DNA from: Planctomycetota bacterium
GTDB taxonomy: Bacteria; Planctomycetota; UBA1135; UBA2386
Reading direction: 5' to 3'
NCBI GenBank assembly: GCA_016713175.1
Contig: JADJPQ010000001.1
Location: 585,001-649,000 of the forward strand
DNA length: 64,000 nucleotides
Positions within the stretch are counted from its first letter, which is position 1. Every line of letters begins with the position of its first letter. The notes beneath the pieces are model-generated. The model did not search any database, was not told where the DNA came from, and worked only from the letters and a program-made list of their open reading frames with translations. This document shows positions 50,142-58,167 of this stretch, in pieces. A program made the translations under genes and the position numbers.

Positions 50142-52321
50142 CCACTTCGCGGCTGTTGATCGTTTCGAACCGGCTGCCGGTGACCGTCGTGGCGGGACCG
50201 GGTGGCGCGGTGTTCGAGCCGAGCACGGGCGGTCTGGCGACCGGCCTGCGCGGGCCGCACGATCAGGGTGAAGGCCTGTGGTTCGGCTGGCCAGGGCCGA
50301 TGCGTGGTCTGGCCAAGCCGGCGCGCGCGGCGGCCGAGGTCGGCCTGCGCAACCGTCGGTTCGTGCCGATCCGGCTGAGTCGCGACGAGGTCGAGCGCTA
50401 CTACAACGACTTCAGCAATGGCGTGCTGTGGCCGACGTTCCACTACCTGATCGATCGCCTGCCGCTGCAGACCCCCGATTGGGAGGTCTACCGGCAGGTC
50501 AACGAACGCTTCGCCGAGGCGGTCATCGCCGAGTATCGACCCGGCGATCGCATCTGGGTGCACGACTTCCACCTGATGCTGCTGCCGGCGCTGCTGCGTG
50601 AACGGCTGCCGGAGGCCCGGATCGGCTTCTTCCTGCACGTGCCGTTCCCGTCGTCCGAGGTGTTCCGCGTGCTGCCGTGGCGCGACGACCTGCTGCGGGG
50701 CCTGCTCGGGGCCGACCTGATCGGGTTCCACACGCTCAGCTACCTGCGCCACTTCGCCGCCGCCGCCTTGCGCATGCTCGGCTTGGAGACCGAGATCGAT
50801 CGCCTGCAGGTCGGTAGTCGCGAAGTGCGGCTGGCGGCGATGCCGATGGGCATCGACACCGCGACCTTCGACCAGCTGGGGCGCGACCCGGCGGTGATCG
50901 CCGAGGCGCAGACGTGGCGCGAGGCTGCCGGCGGGGCCCGGATCGTGCTCGGCATCGATCGCCTGGACTACACCAAGGGCATCCTGCGCCGGCTGCTGAC
51001 GTTCCACCGGCTGCTGGCGCGCCGGGATCCCGCCGCACCGCGGGTGCAGCTGGTGCAGGTCGCGGTCACGTCGCGGGCCGAGGTCAGTGAGTACCAGACG
51101 TTCAAGCGTTCGGTCGATGAACAGGTCGGCCGCATCAACGGCGAGTTCGGCACGCCGGAGTTCACGCCGATCCGCTACATGAACCGCGCCCTCGACGCGC
51201 GGGCCGTCGCGGCGCTGTATCGCGCCGCCGATGTGATGCTGGTGACGCCGCTGCGCGACGGCCTCAACCTGGTGGCGAAGGAGTTCGTGGCGACCCGTGT
51301 CGACGACGATGGCGTGCTAGTGCTCAGCGAGTTCGCGGGTGCCGCGGCCGAGATGGTCGAGGCCCTGCAGTTCAATCCGTACGACATCGACCGGGCCGCG
51401 GGCGTCATCGAGCAGGCGCTGGCGATGCCGCCGGCCGAACGGCGCCGCCGGCTGGCGCCGATGCGCGACTATCTGGCCCGCACCGACGTGCATGCCTGGG
51501 TGGCCGCGTTCTTGCGCGAACTCGATCGCGCGCCGCCACCGCAGGTCGGCCCCCGGCGCGGCGTCGCTACCGTCGTGGCCGCGGTGCAGGCGGCCCGGCA
51601 GCAGGTCCAGCGCACCTGCGTGTTCCTGGACTACGACGGCACGCTGGTCGGTTTCGCCGCCCGGCCCGAGTTCGCCGCGCCCGATCCCGAACTGCTGGCG
51701 CTGCTCGCGCGGCTGGCGGCCTGTCCGGGGCTCGAAGTGCATGTGGTCAGTGGCCGGCCGCGTGAGTTCCTCGATCGCTGGTTCGGCGACCTGCCGCTGT
51801 CGCTGCACGCCGAACACGGGCTGGTGTCGCGGCCCGCCCGCGGCACGGCCTGGACCCCGGTGCCCGGCGTCGAGCCCGACTGGCGGCCGCGCGTGATCGC
51901 GCTGCTCGAACGGGTGGCGGCGCATATCCCGGGGTCGTTCGTCGAGGACAAGTCGCGTTCGATCGCGTGGCACTACCGACAGGTCGAGCCGGCGTTCGCG
52001 AGCAGCGTGGCCAAGGAACTGCGGCTGCACCTGCTCGAGCTGCTGGGCAACCTGGCCGTGGCCGTGGTCGAGGGCAACCGGGTGATCGAGGTCCGGCCCC
52101 AGGGCGTGCACAAGGGCCAGGTCGTCGCCCGGGCGCTGCAGGAGGCCGGCATGCCGGTTGGTGTGCTGGTGATCGGCGACGACCGGACCGACGAGGACAT
52201 GTTCCTGGCGGTGCCGGCAGATGCGGTGACGGTCAAGGTCGGCGCGGGCACCTCGGTGGCCCGGTTCGTGCTCGACGATGCAGCCGCCGTGCGCTCGGCA
52301 CTGCAGGCGATCGTCGCGTGA
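50138..52321 (+). CDS. Trehalose-6-phosphate synthase/phosphatase fusion
   Basis: This 727-residue bifunctional enzyme makes trehalose from UDP-glucose and glucose-6-phosphate. The GT20 synthase (about 1-470) shows LLIVSNRLPV, GLWFGWPG, VHDFHLMLLPALL, DRLDYTKGILRRL and the nucleotide-sugar site LRDGLNLVAKEFV. The HAD phosphatase (about 490-727) shows FLDYDGTLVGF and GDDRTDEDMF. The order OtsA-OtsB in one chain is common in some bacteria and eukaryotes. The ATG at 50138 overlaps the GH15 stop (ATGA); another ATG lies 6 bases earlier. A perfect hairpin follows the stop. Confidence 0.95.
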   Translation: MTTSRLLIVSNRLPVTVVAGPGGAVFEPSTGGLATGLRGPHDQGEGLWFGWPGPMRGLAKPARAAAEVGLRNRRFVPIRLSRDEVERYYNDFSNGVLWPTFHYLIDRLPLQTPDWEVYRQVNERFAEAVIAEYRPGDRIWVHDFHLMLLPALLRERLPEARIGFFLHVPFPSSEVFRVLPWRDDLLRGLLGADLIGFHTLSYLRHFAAAALRMLGLETEIDRLQVGSREVRLAAMPMGIDTATFDQLGRDPAVIAEAQTWREAAGGARIVLGIDRLDYTKGILRRLLTFHRLLARRDPAAPRVQLVQVAVTSRAEVSEYQTFKRSVDEQVGRINGEFGTPEFTPIRYMNRALDARAVAALYRAADVMLVTPLRDGLNLVAKEFVATRVDDDGVLVLSEFAGAAAEMVEALQFNPYDIDRAAGVIEQALAMPPAERRRRLAPMRDYLARTDVHAWVAAFLRELDRAPPPQVGPRRGVATVVAAVQAARQQVQRTCVFLDYDGTLVGFAARPEFAAPDPELLALLARLAACPGLEVHVVSGRPREFLDRWFGDLPLSLHAEHGLVSRPARGTAWTPVPGVEPDWRPRVIALLERVAAHIPGSFVEDKSRSIAWHYRQVEPAFASSVAKELRLHLLELLGNLAVAVVEGNRVIEVRPQGVHKGQVVARALQEAGMPVGVLVIGDDRTDEDMFLAVPADAVTVKVGAGTSVARFVLDDAAAVRSALQAIVA

Positions 52322-52352
52322 ACACGACGTGGGCGGCGGCCGGCGACCGGTT

Positions 52353-52374
52353 GCGCTGACGCACGCGTCAGCGC
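52353..52374. terminator. Hairpin between convergent genes
   Basis: GCGCTGACG-CACG-CGTCAGCGC is a perfect 9-bp stem with a 4-base loop, between the trehalose synthase stop and the esterase gene. The right arm contains the esterase stop codon. It lacks a T-run but is well placed as a bidirectional terminator. Confidence 0.5.
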
Positions 52375-53219
52375 CGTCGCTGCCGCCGTTCGGGAGGCAG
52401 CAGGAACTGCAGCACGCGGTGCATCCGGTCGCCCCACGACCGTTCGTCGTGCCGGCCGCCGGCGATCTCGGGGCAGCGCAGGTCGGCGCGGCGCGCCTGC
52501 CGATGCACGCGCCACCCGCGGTCCTGCAGCAATTCGCGGAGCCGCCGCAACTGCCGGCGCAGTTCCGGCGGTTCGCGTTTGCCGGCATCGACCCAGATCC
52601 GGACCGGCAGGCGGGCGGGCAGCCGGTTCAACTTCCGTGGCAACCAGTCATGGCCCCAGGCCAGCGTCGGCGACAGCGCGGCCGCGTGACCGAAGACGTG
52701 CGGGTGGTGCAGCGCCAGATGCAGTGCGCACAGGCCGCCGAGCGATGCGCCGGCGATCGCAGTGTGCGCGGCGTCCGGCAACGTCCGGTAGCGGTGGTCG
52801 ACGAACGGTTTGATCTGCGTCAGCAGCAACCTGCCATAGTCGTCGGCGTGGCCGCCTCGGCCGTGCATCGGCACCGGTGTGTAGTCGTCGAGGCGATGCG
52901 CGCCGACGTTGTCGATGCCGACCAGGATGCAGGGGGCGATCTTGCGGCGGGCGATCAGGCGCGTCGCGGTCTCGCCGAGTCGCCACGAGGTGCCGCCGAA
53001 CGCCTCGGCGTCGTCGAACAGGTTCTGGCCGTCCTGCAGGTAGACGACCGGGTAGCGGCGCGGATGTTCCGCTGCATACCGCGGCGGCAGCCAGATCCGC
53101 AGCCAGCGCGGCGCGATGTGTGGGGGCAGACCGTGGGAACGGTGGAGCGCGAGCGGGCTCGAGGCTTCGTGCCCTGGATCGGACTCGACAGCGGTCGGTG
53201 TCGTCGTGTGGGTTTCCAC
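52368..53219 (-). CDS. Alpha/beta hydrolase, esterase D/enterochelin-esterase-like
   Basis: With the GTG start at 53219 the protein has 283 residues; an ATG at 53279 is an alternative. Features of the esterase family are present: LRIWLPPRYAAEHPRRYPVVYLQDGQNLFDD, the nucleophile elbow GASLGG (AIAGASLGGLCALHLALHHPHVFG) and RIWVDAGKREPPELR. The catalytic His may be in the C-terminal segment (GGRHDERSWGDRMHRVLQFL), where GxHxxxxW is typical. No signal peptide is evident. Members cleave carboxylic esters; the substrate is unknown. Confidence 0.87.
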   Translation of the reverse strand: METHTTTPTAVESDPGHEASSPLALHRSHGLPPHIAPRWLRIWLPPRYAAEHPRRYPVVYLQDGQNLFDDAEAFGGTSWRLGETATRLIARRKIAPCILVGIDNVGAHRLDDYTPVPMHGRGGHADDYGRLLLTQIKPFVDHRYRTLPDAAHTAIAGASLGGLCALHLALHHPHVFGHAAALSPTLAWGHDWLPRKLNRLPARLPVRIWVDAGKREPPELRRQLRRLRELLQDRGWRVHRQARRADLRCPEIAGGRHDERSWGDRMHRVLQFLLPPERRQRRR

Positions 53220-53403
53220 GCCACTACCGTAGCCGGTGCGATGATCGTGGACGTGGGGCGACGTGCGCAGTTCTGGCATTGCCGTGAGCCGGTCGATCTG
53301 GCTCCGCGCATGCCACGGAAACGGGTTCCGCCGCCACCGTTCCGGCGGTACGGTGGCACTCCCGTCGCTTCCCACGAATAATCCAACCCAGACGAGAGGT
53401 TCC

Positions 53404-53829
53404 ATGCGCAGCGTGATGTCGGTGGCGTTCCTGGCGGTCGTGATGTTCCCCGCCTGCAAGAGCACTCAGGCGGCGCCCTGCGAGGCGACCCAGGCGGTGG
53501 TCGAATCGGTGGCGGCTCAACACCCCGAGGTCACGCGGCTGACCGTGCACATGGTGCCCCCGTCGGGCGGCGCGTGCTGCGCGGTCGCCAGCTCGGTCGC
53601 GGCCAAGCTCGGCAAGCCGTCCGATCCCGAAGACCTGAAGGCGATGCAGACCGGTGAGACCCAGGTGCTCGCCGAGGGTGACGCGCACGACGTGACGGTG
53701 CCGATCAAGCAGAAGGACGGCAAATACACCGCCGCGGCCGGAGTCACGCTGAAGGCCGCGAACAAGGACGAAGCGGTGCAGAAGGCAACTGCGATCGCCA
53801 AGGCCGTCGAAGCCGGCATGAGCAAGTAG
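53404..53829 (+). CDS. Small lipoprotein of unknown function
   Basis: The 141-residue protein begins MRSVMSVAFLAVVMFPAC; the C18 context fits a lipobox. GAGAGG precedes the ATG. The mature part has a Cys pair (GGACCAVASSVAAKLG) and a Lys-rich helical end (KAANKDEAVQKATAIAKAVEAG). The layout recalls small periplasmic alpha/beta proteins, but no family is recognised. Its TAG stop is directly adjacent to the stop of the next gene on the opposite strand. Confidence 0.75.
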   Translation: MRSVMSVAFLAVVMFPACKSTQAAPCEATQAVVESVAAQHPEVTRLTVHMVPPSGGACCAVASSVAAKLGKPSDPEDLKAMQTGETQVLAEGDAHDVTVPIKQKDGKYTAAAGVTLKAANKDEAVQKATAIAKAVEAGMSK

Positions 53830-54279
53830 TCAGCGCCGGCGACGGCCGTGCAGCACGCGCGCACGGCCCTGCATCGGCAGCGTCGTGTCGCCCAGGTCGA
53901 ACCCGTGCTGCGTCGCGAGTTCGGCCAGATGCCGGACCCACGGCTTGTAGGGCATGCCGTTGTCCGAACAGCACGGCACGATCGCGAACGGCAGATCGTG
54001 GCGCGCCGCGTATTCGACGATGATCCGGGTCGCGCCGTCCGGGTGCATGCCGACGACCAGATCGCAGGCGCACGGCTCTTCCAGCGTGAACAGCCGCTCG
54101 GCATACCGCACGTCGGCGCGCTTCCAGCGCCGGTCGAACGTCGTCACGGCGAGCCCGCGATCGGTCAGCGCCAGGTTCAGCTTGCCCATGCCGCCGGCGA
54201 TGTCGAACACGCGGTGCGCGTCGGGAAACTCGCGCCGCACGAACTCGGCGAACAGATCGAAGCGGCGCTTGTCGGCCAC
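53830..54279 (-). CDS. SAM-dependent methyltransferase-like protein
   Basis: This 149-residue protein starts at GTG 54279 (VADKRRFDLFAEFVRREF). Motif I is HRVFDIAGGMGKLNLAL. The acidic motif II is TTFDRRWK, and LVVGMHPDGATRIIVEYAARH follows, a phrase typical of METTL25/RRNAD1-like methyltransferases. The chain is short for a full class I fold but contains the main SAM-binding strands. The substrate is unknown. It is convergent with the lipoprotein gene, zero bases between stops. Confidence 0.75.
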   Translation of the reverse strand: MADKRRFDLFAEFVRREFPDAHRVFDIAGGMGKLNLALTDRGLAVTTFDRRWKRADVRYAERLFTLEEPCACDLVVGMHPDGATRIIVEYAARHDLPFAIVPCCSDNGMPYKPWVRHLAELATQHGFDLGDTTLPMQGRARVLHGRRRR

Positions 54280-54305
54280 GCCGGCAGGATACCGCCGCTG
54301 ACCGT

Positions 54306-55529
54306 TCAGGACTTTGCGAACTGGCCGAGCTGCTGCAGGGCCTTGCCCGGCAGGGCGCGCTGGAATGCCTCCCAGGCGGTCCGTGCACTCCGTTGGCGCA
54401 GTTCCTGGCCGTCGCCGCGACAGCGCTGCAGCAGCGCGTCGGTCGACGGAGCCAGAGCGAGCATCTTGGGCATGGCGGTCGCGAACAGCTTCTGCAGCGC
54501 GGTGAAGCCGTCCTGTTCCCCCTGCCACAGGGGCTCCGGCAGGCGCGGCATCGCCGCCACGCAGGCATCGACCGTCGCCGCCACGTCGCCGCCGTGCGCG
54601 GCCAGCAGCAGCACCATGCACTCGCGCATCGAGTAGTCGTCGCCGGCCTTGTCCTCGAAGCGCCGCAGGTTGTCCGGCAGCGGTTCGTTGGCGTCGAGCA
54701 ACAACGTGACCGCCAGGGCCTCGATCTGGCTGCGGTAGCGCCAGTAGTTCTTGAACGCGGCCTGGAAGCCGCGACAGGCCAGGTCGGACGACGACTGCAG
54801 CCGGCGCCGGTCCGGGTGGTTCTTCGGCACGCAGTTCTTCTGCCAGTCGGCGAACATCGCGTCGTAGTGGAAGACACCTTCTGAGCTGCCGGCCGTGCGT
54901 TCGAGCGCTTCGTAGAACGATTCCGCGCCGTTGCGCCAGGTCTCGAGCAGATGCGCGAACGTGTCGACGCTGCGATCGGTGTCGAGCGTCTGCAGCAGGC
55001 CGGCAAGTGCTAGGTCGGCGAACGCCGGGTGGCCGCGCAGCAGGCTCTTCAGCTCGGCCGTGCGCTGCTCGGTCGCGGCGCGTGCGGCTCTACCCTTCTG
55101 CGTGGGGCGTGGGCTGACAGCGCCGACGCCGAACTGGTAGGCGACACCGACCGGGAACGGCACGCCATCCAGGGTGCCTTGCGTGCGGGTGACGGCAGTT
55201 TCGGAACCCTGGCCCTTGGCCGTGGTGGCCGGCAGGCGCGGCTTGCCGGGAAGGCGCGCACGTTCGATGAACGGTTGCAGACCGAGGCGTGCGGGCGAGT
55301 CGATGGTCGCCACCGCGCTCTGGACCGCAGCGAGGACCTGCTTCTGGTCCTTCTCCGACAGTTGGGCGAAGACGCGTGCGGCGGCTTCCAGGTGCGGCGT
55401 CTCGGCTGGCGAGGTCTGCGCGGTCAGGGCGGCCGTCAACACGACCGTGGCGAGGATCGACATGCGGGTCACGCGGTCGACGCGAACATGCGATGCGGGG
55501 GCAGACGGACTGCGGGCGAACAGGCGCAC
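54306..55529 (-). CDS. Exported helical protein of unknown function
   Basis: The start is the GTG at 55529, because a strong Shine-Dalgarno sequence (AAGGAGGAGT on the coding strand) lies just upstream of it. A later ATG at 55463 would leave that site unused. The product has 407 residues with a 23-residue polar N-terminus, then the hydrophobic core ILATVVLTAALTAQ. The mature part is helical (VFAQLSEKDQKQVLAAVQSAV, ALAVTLLLDANEPLPDNLRRF) with no recognised family. It is on the same strand as, and 26 bases from, the methyltransferase gene. Confidence 0.78.
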   Translation of the reverse strand: MRLFARSPSAPASHVRVDRVTRMSILATVVLTAALTAQTSPAETPHLEAAARVFAQLSEKDQKQVLAAVQSAVATIDSPARLGLQPFIERARLPGKPRLPATTAKGQGSETAVTRTQGTLDGVPFPVGVAYQFGVGAVSPRPTQKGRAARAATEQRTAELKSLLRGHPAFADLALAGLLQTLDTDRSVDTFAHLLETWRNGAESFYEALERTAGSSEGVFHYDAMFADWQKNCVPKNHPDRRRLQSSSDLACRGFQAAFKNYWRYRSQIEALAVTLLLDANEPLPDNLRRFEDKAGDDYSMRECMVLLLAAHGGDVAATVDACVAAMPRLPEPLWQGEQDGFTALQKLFATAMPKMLALAPSTDALLQRCRGDGQELRQRSARTAWEAFQRALPGKALQQLGQFAKS

Positions 55530-55534
55530 GGACT

Positions 55535-55544
55535 CACTCCTCCT
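55535..55544 (-). promoter_or_regulatory. Strong ribosome binding site fixing a GTG start
   Basis: The coding strand reads AAGGAGGAGT ending about five bases before the GTG at 55529. Such a perfect site is rare in this window and decides the start of the gene at 54306-55529. Confidence 0.7.
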
Positions 55545-55742
55545 TGGCTCTTCTGGTCTTCCAGAAACGCGAGCACGCCGGCAATGCGACACAGAAGTCG
55601 CGTTATTCCGGGACTCGCCTTCGGGGCCGCGCTCGCGGCCAGCGGGGCGATCCGACGATGCTCGATGCGCCGTGTTCCCGGTATTCACGGGCAACGAAAG
55701 AAAACCCGGACACGCGTCGCCCGGCATCCGGATGACCTGGCC

Positions 55743-56117
55743 ATGAGCAACGTCAAGACCCCGATCGACACGTTCGAAGTCAAGGATCTCGAGGACGGCT
55801 CGGTGCTGCGCGTGCACGTCGAGTCGTGCACCGAGCTGGGCAACGCCGGCAAGCCGGGCATCCAGGTCCATTACCTCGGCTACATCCTCTGTTTCGAGCC
55901 GACGCGGGTGGAGAAGTGGGCCTACCAGGCCCGCAAGGCCGGCAAGTCGGAGTGGTACCTCGCCGACGAGTCGTGGGCCGTGCACGAGGACCAGTTCATC
56001 AAGACCTTCCTGGTCGTCGCCGACAAGCCCAAGGTGCGGCTCGAGGTCAAGACCCGCAGCCGCAGCAAGCCGCTGATCAAGGAATACGAACTGCCGTTCG
56101 CGCTCGAAGAGGTGTAG
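55743..56117 (+). CDS. Conserved-looking cytoplasmic protein, unknown
   Basis: The 124-residue protein (MSNVKTPIDTFEVKDLEDGS) is soluble and strand-rich, without signal or membrane segments. Segments such as VHYLGYILCFEPTRVEKWAYQAR and IKTFLVVADKPKVRLEV suggest a small alpha/beta fold. No family is recognised. It stands alone, divergent from the exported helical protein (213-base gap) and convergent with ispH. Confidence 0.7.
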   Translation: MSNVKTPIDTFEVKDLEDGSVLRVHVESCTELGNAGKPGIQVHYLGYILCFEPTRVEKWAYQARKAGKSEWYLADESWAVHEDQFIKTFLVVADKPKVRLEVKTRSRSKPLIKEYELPFALEEV

Positions 56118-56147
56118 GTCGGCGGGTCGGCGGCCTGGTCCACCGGG

Positions 56148-57017
56148 TCAGCCGGCGTCGCTCAGCGGCCGTCGTTCCGTCGTGCCGACTTGGCGCAGAG
56201 CCGTCTCCACCGCGTCGATCGTCGCTGGCAGCGTCGAGGTGCCTGCGGTCAGGCCGACGATGCCGAAGTGTGCGAGCGCCCCGATGTCGAGTTCTTCGGC
56301 GTTGGCGACATGGAACACGGGACGGCCGGCACGTTCGCCGGCGGCGACCAGCTGCCGGGTGTTGTTGCTGTTGTGGCCACCGACGACCACCAGCGCCTGG
56401 ACCCGCGGCAGCAGGGCGGCGAGCGCCGAGATGCGGGCCCGGGTCGGGCTGCAGATGGTGTCGGCGAACGTCACCTCGGCGTGCGGGTTGGCGGCGCGGA
56501 TCCTGGCCAGCAGGTCGTCGGCCAGCGCTTCCTGCGTCGTGGTCTGGCACAGCACGCCCAGGCGTGGTTCCGGCCAGGTGGTCACGTCGCCGGCGCGTTC
56601 GACCACGATCGGGTCGGGCAGGTCGTCGACGATGCCGCGCACCTCGACGTGATCGCGGCGGCCGATCACGATCACCCGGTGCCCGCTGGCGACGAGGTCT
56701 TGCGCGGCGCGGTGCGCCTTGGCGACCAGCGGACAGGTGGTGTCGATCAGCTGCCGGCCGGCGGCCTGCAGGCGCGCGCGTTCGCGCTCGCTGATGCCGT
56801 GTGCGGTCACCAGCACGACCGGAGTGGCGGGTATCCGGCGGTGGTCCTCTGGTTGCCGGTGGAAACCGCGGTGATCGAGGTGGGCGAGCACCTCGGGGTT
56901 GTGCACGAGTTCGCCGTGGATCGTCACGTCGGACGGGTCGGGGAGCAGATCGAGCACGTGCAGGGCGTCGCGGACGCCAAAGCACATGCCCATCTCGGCA
57001 GCGCGCAGCACGATCAT
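56148..57017 (-). CDS. ispH: 4-hydroxy-3-methylbut-2-enyl diphosphate reductase
   Basis: IspH/LytB makes IPP and DMAPP in the last step of the MEP isoprenoid pathway. The 289-residue protein has the three cluster cysteines C12 (MCFGVRDAL), C95 (DTTCPLV) and C189 (DTICSPT). It also has the histidine motifs IHGELVHNPEV and GGHNSNNTRQL. The N-terminal motif differs from the common GFCAGV form but fits a known sub-group. TTAGGAGA precedes the ATG as ribosome site. An imperfect palindrome upstream (57032-57049) recurs before the regulator operon, so the same regulator may control it. Confidence 0.93.
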   Translation of the reverse strand: MIVLRAAEMGMCFGVRDALHVLDLLPDPSDVTIHGELVHNPEVLAHLDHRGFHRQPEDHRRIPATPVVLVTAHGISERERARLQAAGRQLIDTTCPLVAKAHRAAQDLVASGHRVIVIGRRDHVEVRGIVDDLPDPIVVERAGDVTTWPEPRLGVLCQTTTQEALADDLLARIRAANPHAEVTFADTICSPTRARISALAALLPRVQALVVVGGHNSNNTRQLVAAGERAGRPVFHVANAEELDIGALAHFGIVGLTAGTSTLPATIDAVETALRQVGTTERRPLSDAG

Positions 57018-57031
57018 CGGCGGTCTCCTAA

Positions 57032-57049
57032 GCTTTGCAATACAAAGTA
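57032..57049. promoter_or_regulatory. Putative regulator operator upstream of ispH
   Basis: GCTTTGCAATACAAAGTA contains the perfect inverted repeat CTTTG-CAATA-CAAAG. It matches the site at 58098-58115 at 14 of 18 positions. It lies 15 bases upstream of the ispH ATG and downstream of the winged-helix regulator gene. Binding by that regulator is inferred. Confidence 0.55.
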
Positions 57050-57084
57050 AATGGTCATGATGTCACGCCGGCGGCGATTTCTGG

Positions 57085-57471
57085 TCATGCCGGTGAAAAC
57101 CCCTCCGGCAGCTTGCGGCGGCCCTTGCCAGCCCGCGTGGCGTCGACGGCGTCGGCGACGACCGACTCGAGCACGGCGACATACTCGAGGAAGCGCGCGC
57201 GACCGGCATCGGTGATCCGGCACAGCGTCTGCGGCTTCTTGCCCTTGAAGCCCTTCCAGATCTCGACGAAGCCGCTCTCCTGCAGCACGGTCAGATGCCG
57301 GCTCAGGTTGCCGTCGGTCAGCTGGCAGAGGTCCTTCAGGTCGGTGAACAGGATGCCATCGGGACGCGCGGCCAGCGACGTCAGGATGCCCAGTCGCGCC
57401 TTCTCGTGGATCACGCGGTCGAGTCCCTCGTAGGCATAGCGGCCGGCGGGATCGGATGGTCGTTCGGTCAT
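57085..57471 (-). CDS. Winged-helix transcriptional regulator
   Basis: The 128-residue protein has a winged HTH (HEKARLGILTSLAARPDGILFTDLKDLC, then LTDGNLSRHLTVLQESGFVEI) and a basic C-terminus. It matches the ArsR/MarR-like HTH_27 group, often paired with a membrane protein. Its start overlaps the stop of the upstream membrane-protein gene (ATGA), so it is made together with it. Repeated palindromes upstream of this operon and of ispH suggest autoregulation. Confidence 0.88.
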   Translation of the reverse strand: MTERPSDPAGRYAYEGLDRVIHEKARLGILTSLAARPDGILFTDLKDLCQLTDGNLSRHLTVLQESGFVEIWKGFKGKKPQTLCRITDAGRARFLEYVAVLESVVADAVDATRAGKGRRKLPEGFSPA

Positions 57472-58094
57472 CGCAGGTGCTCCGTGGCTGCCGGGCCGAC
57501 CGGGCGTTCCTGTTGCCACCACAGGATCGCGGCGAGGGCGCCCTGGCCGCCGGCGAACGGCAGGCCCATCGCCCAGGGCTGCAGGGCGCCGTCGCCCAGC
57601 AGCAGGCAGATGCTGCCGGTGATCAGGTAGAACGCGCCGATGGCGAAGGCCGGCGACGGCAGCAGCCGGTGCGCCGCCAGGTTGCCCAGCCCGAACAGCA
57701 GCTGCCACAGCCCGGGCAGCAGCCACAGCAGTTCGGCATGGCGCAGCGCAATCACCGCGGTGACGATCGCGCCGGCGACGGTGCACGGCGCGAACTGTTC
57801 GACCGCGAGCCGGACGTTGGCGACGCCGAGTTCGGACCGGCTGGCGTGGGCGCGGCGGGCGACCTCCATGCTGGCCGCCAGGCCGCTGATCGCGGCCGCG
57901 CCGACCCACAGCAGCAGGTAGCGAACCGGTTCCGTCGCCGGCTCCTGGATCCACAACGACTGCGCGCCGGCGGCCAGCAGGGCCAGCGCGCCGGACAGCG
58001 CGACCGGCACGGCGCGCAGGCTCTTCAGCCGTTCGGTCCGCGCGAGCTGCGTGCGGATCGCGGAGATCTGGTCGATGGCGTCGCGTACGTCCAT
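57468..58094 (-). CDS. Membrane protein partner of the winged-helix regulator
   Basis: The ATG at 58094 (MDVRDAIDQISAIRTQLART) gives 208 residues. An ATG at 58106 is less likely because it lies inside the palindromic operator. Five or six hydrophobic segments are present (VPVALSGALALLAAGAQ, YLLLWVGAAAISGLAA, CTVAGAIVTAVIAL, and others). Its TGA overlaps the regulator's ATG. Similar membrane/regulator pairs are widespread in acidobacteria and planctomycetes; the signal sensed is unknown. Confidence 0.82.
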   Translation of the reverse strand: MDVRDAIDQISAIRTQLARTERLKSLRAVPVALSGALALLAAGAQSLWIQEPATEPVRYLLLWVGAAAISGLAASMEVARRAHASRSELGVANVRLAVEQFAPCTVAGAIVTAVIALRHAELLWLLPGLWQLLFGLGNLAAHRLLPSPAFAIGAFYLITGSICLLLGDGALQPWAMGLPFAGGQGALAAILWWQQERPVGPAATEHLR

Positions 58095-58097
58095 GGT

Positions 58098-58115
58098 GCT
58101 TTGCATGGAAAAGTA
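58098..58115. promoter_or_regulatory. Putative autoregulatory operator
   Basis: GCTTTGCATGGAAAAGTA shares GCTTTGCA and AAAGTA with the site before ispH. It lies directly upstream of the ATG at 58094 and overlaps the alternative ATG at 58106. This is the expected place for repression of the membrane/regulator operon. Confidence 0.5.
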
Positions 58116-58167
58116 GCGATGGCGCGGAAAGCGTCAAGCCCCGCGCGCGGCGACCGGGCGATCCGTG

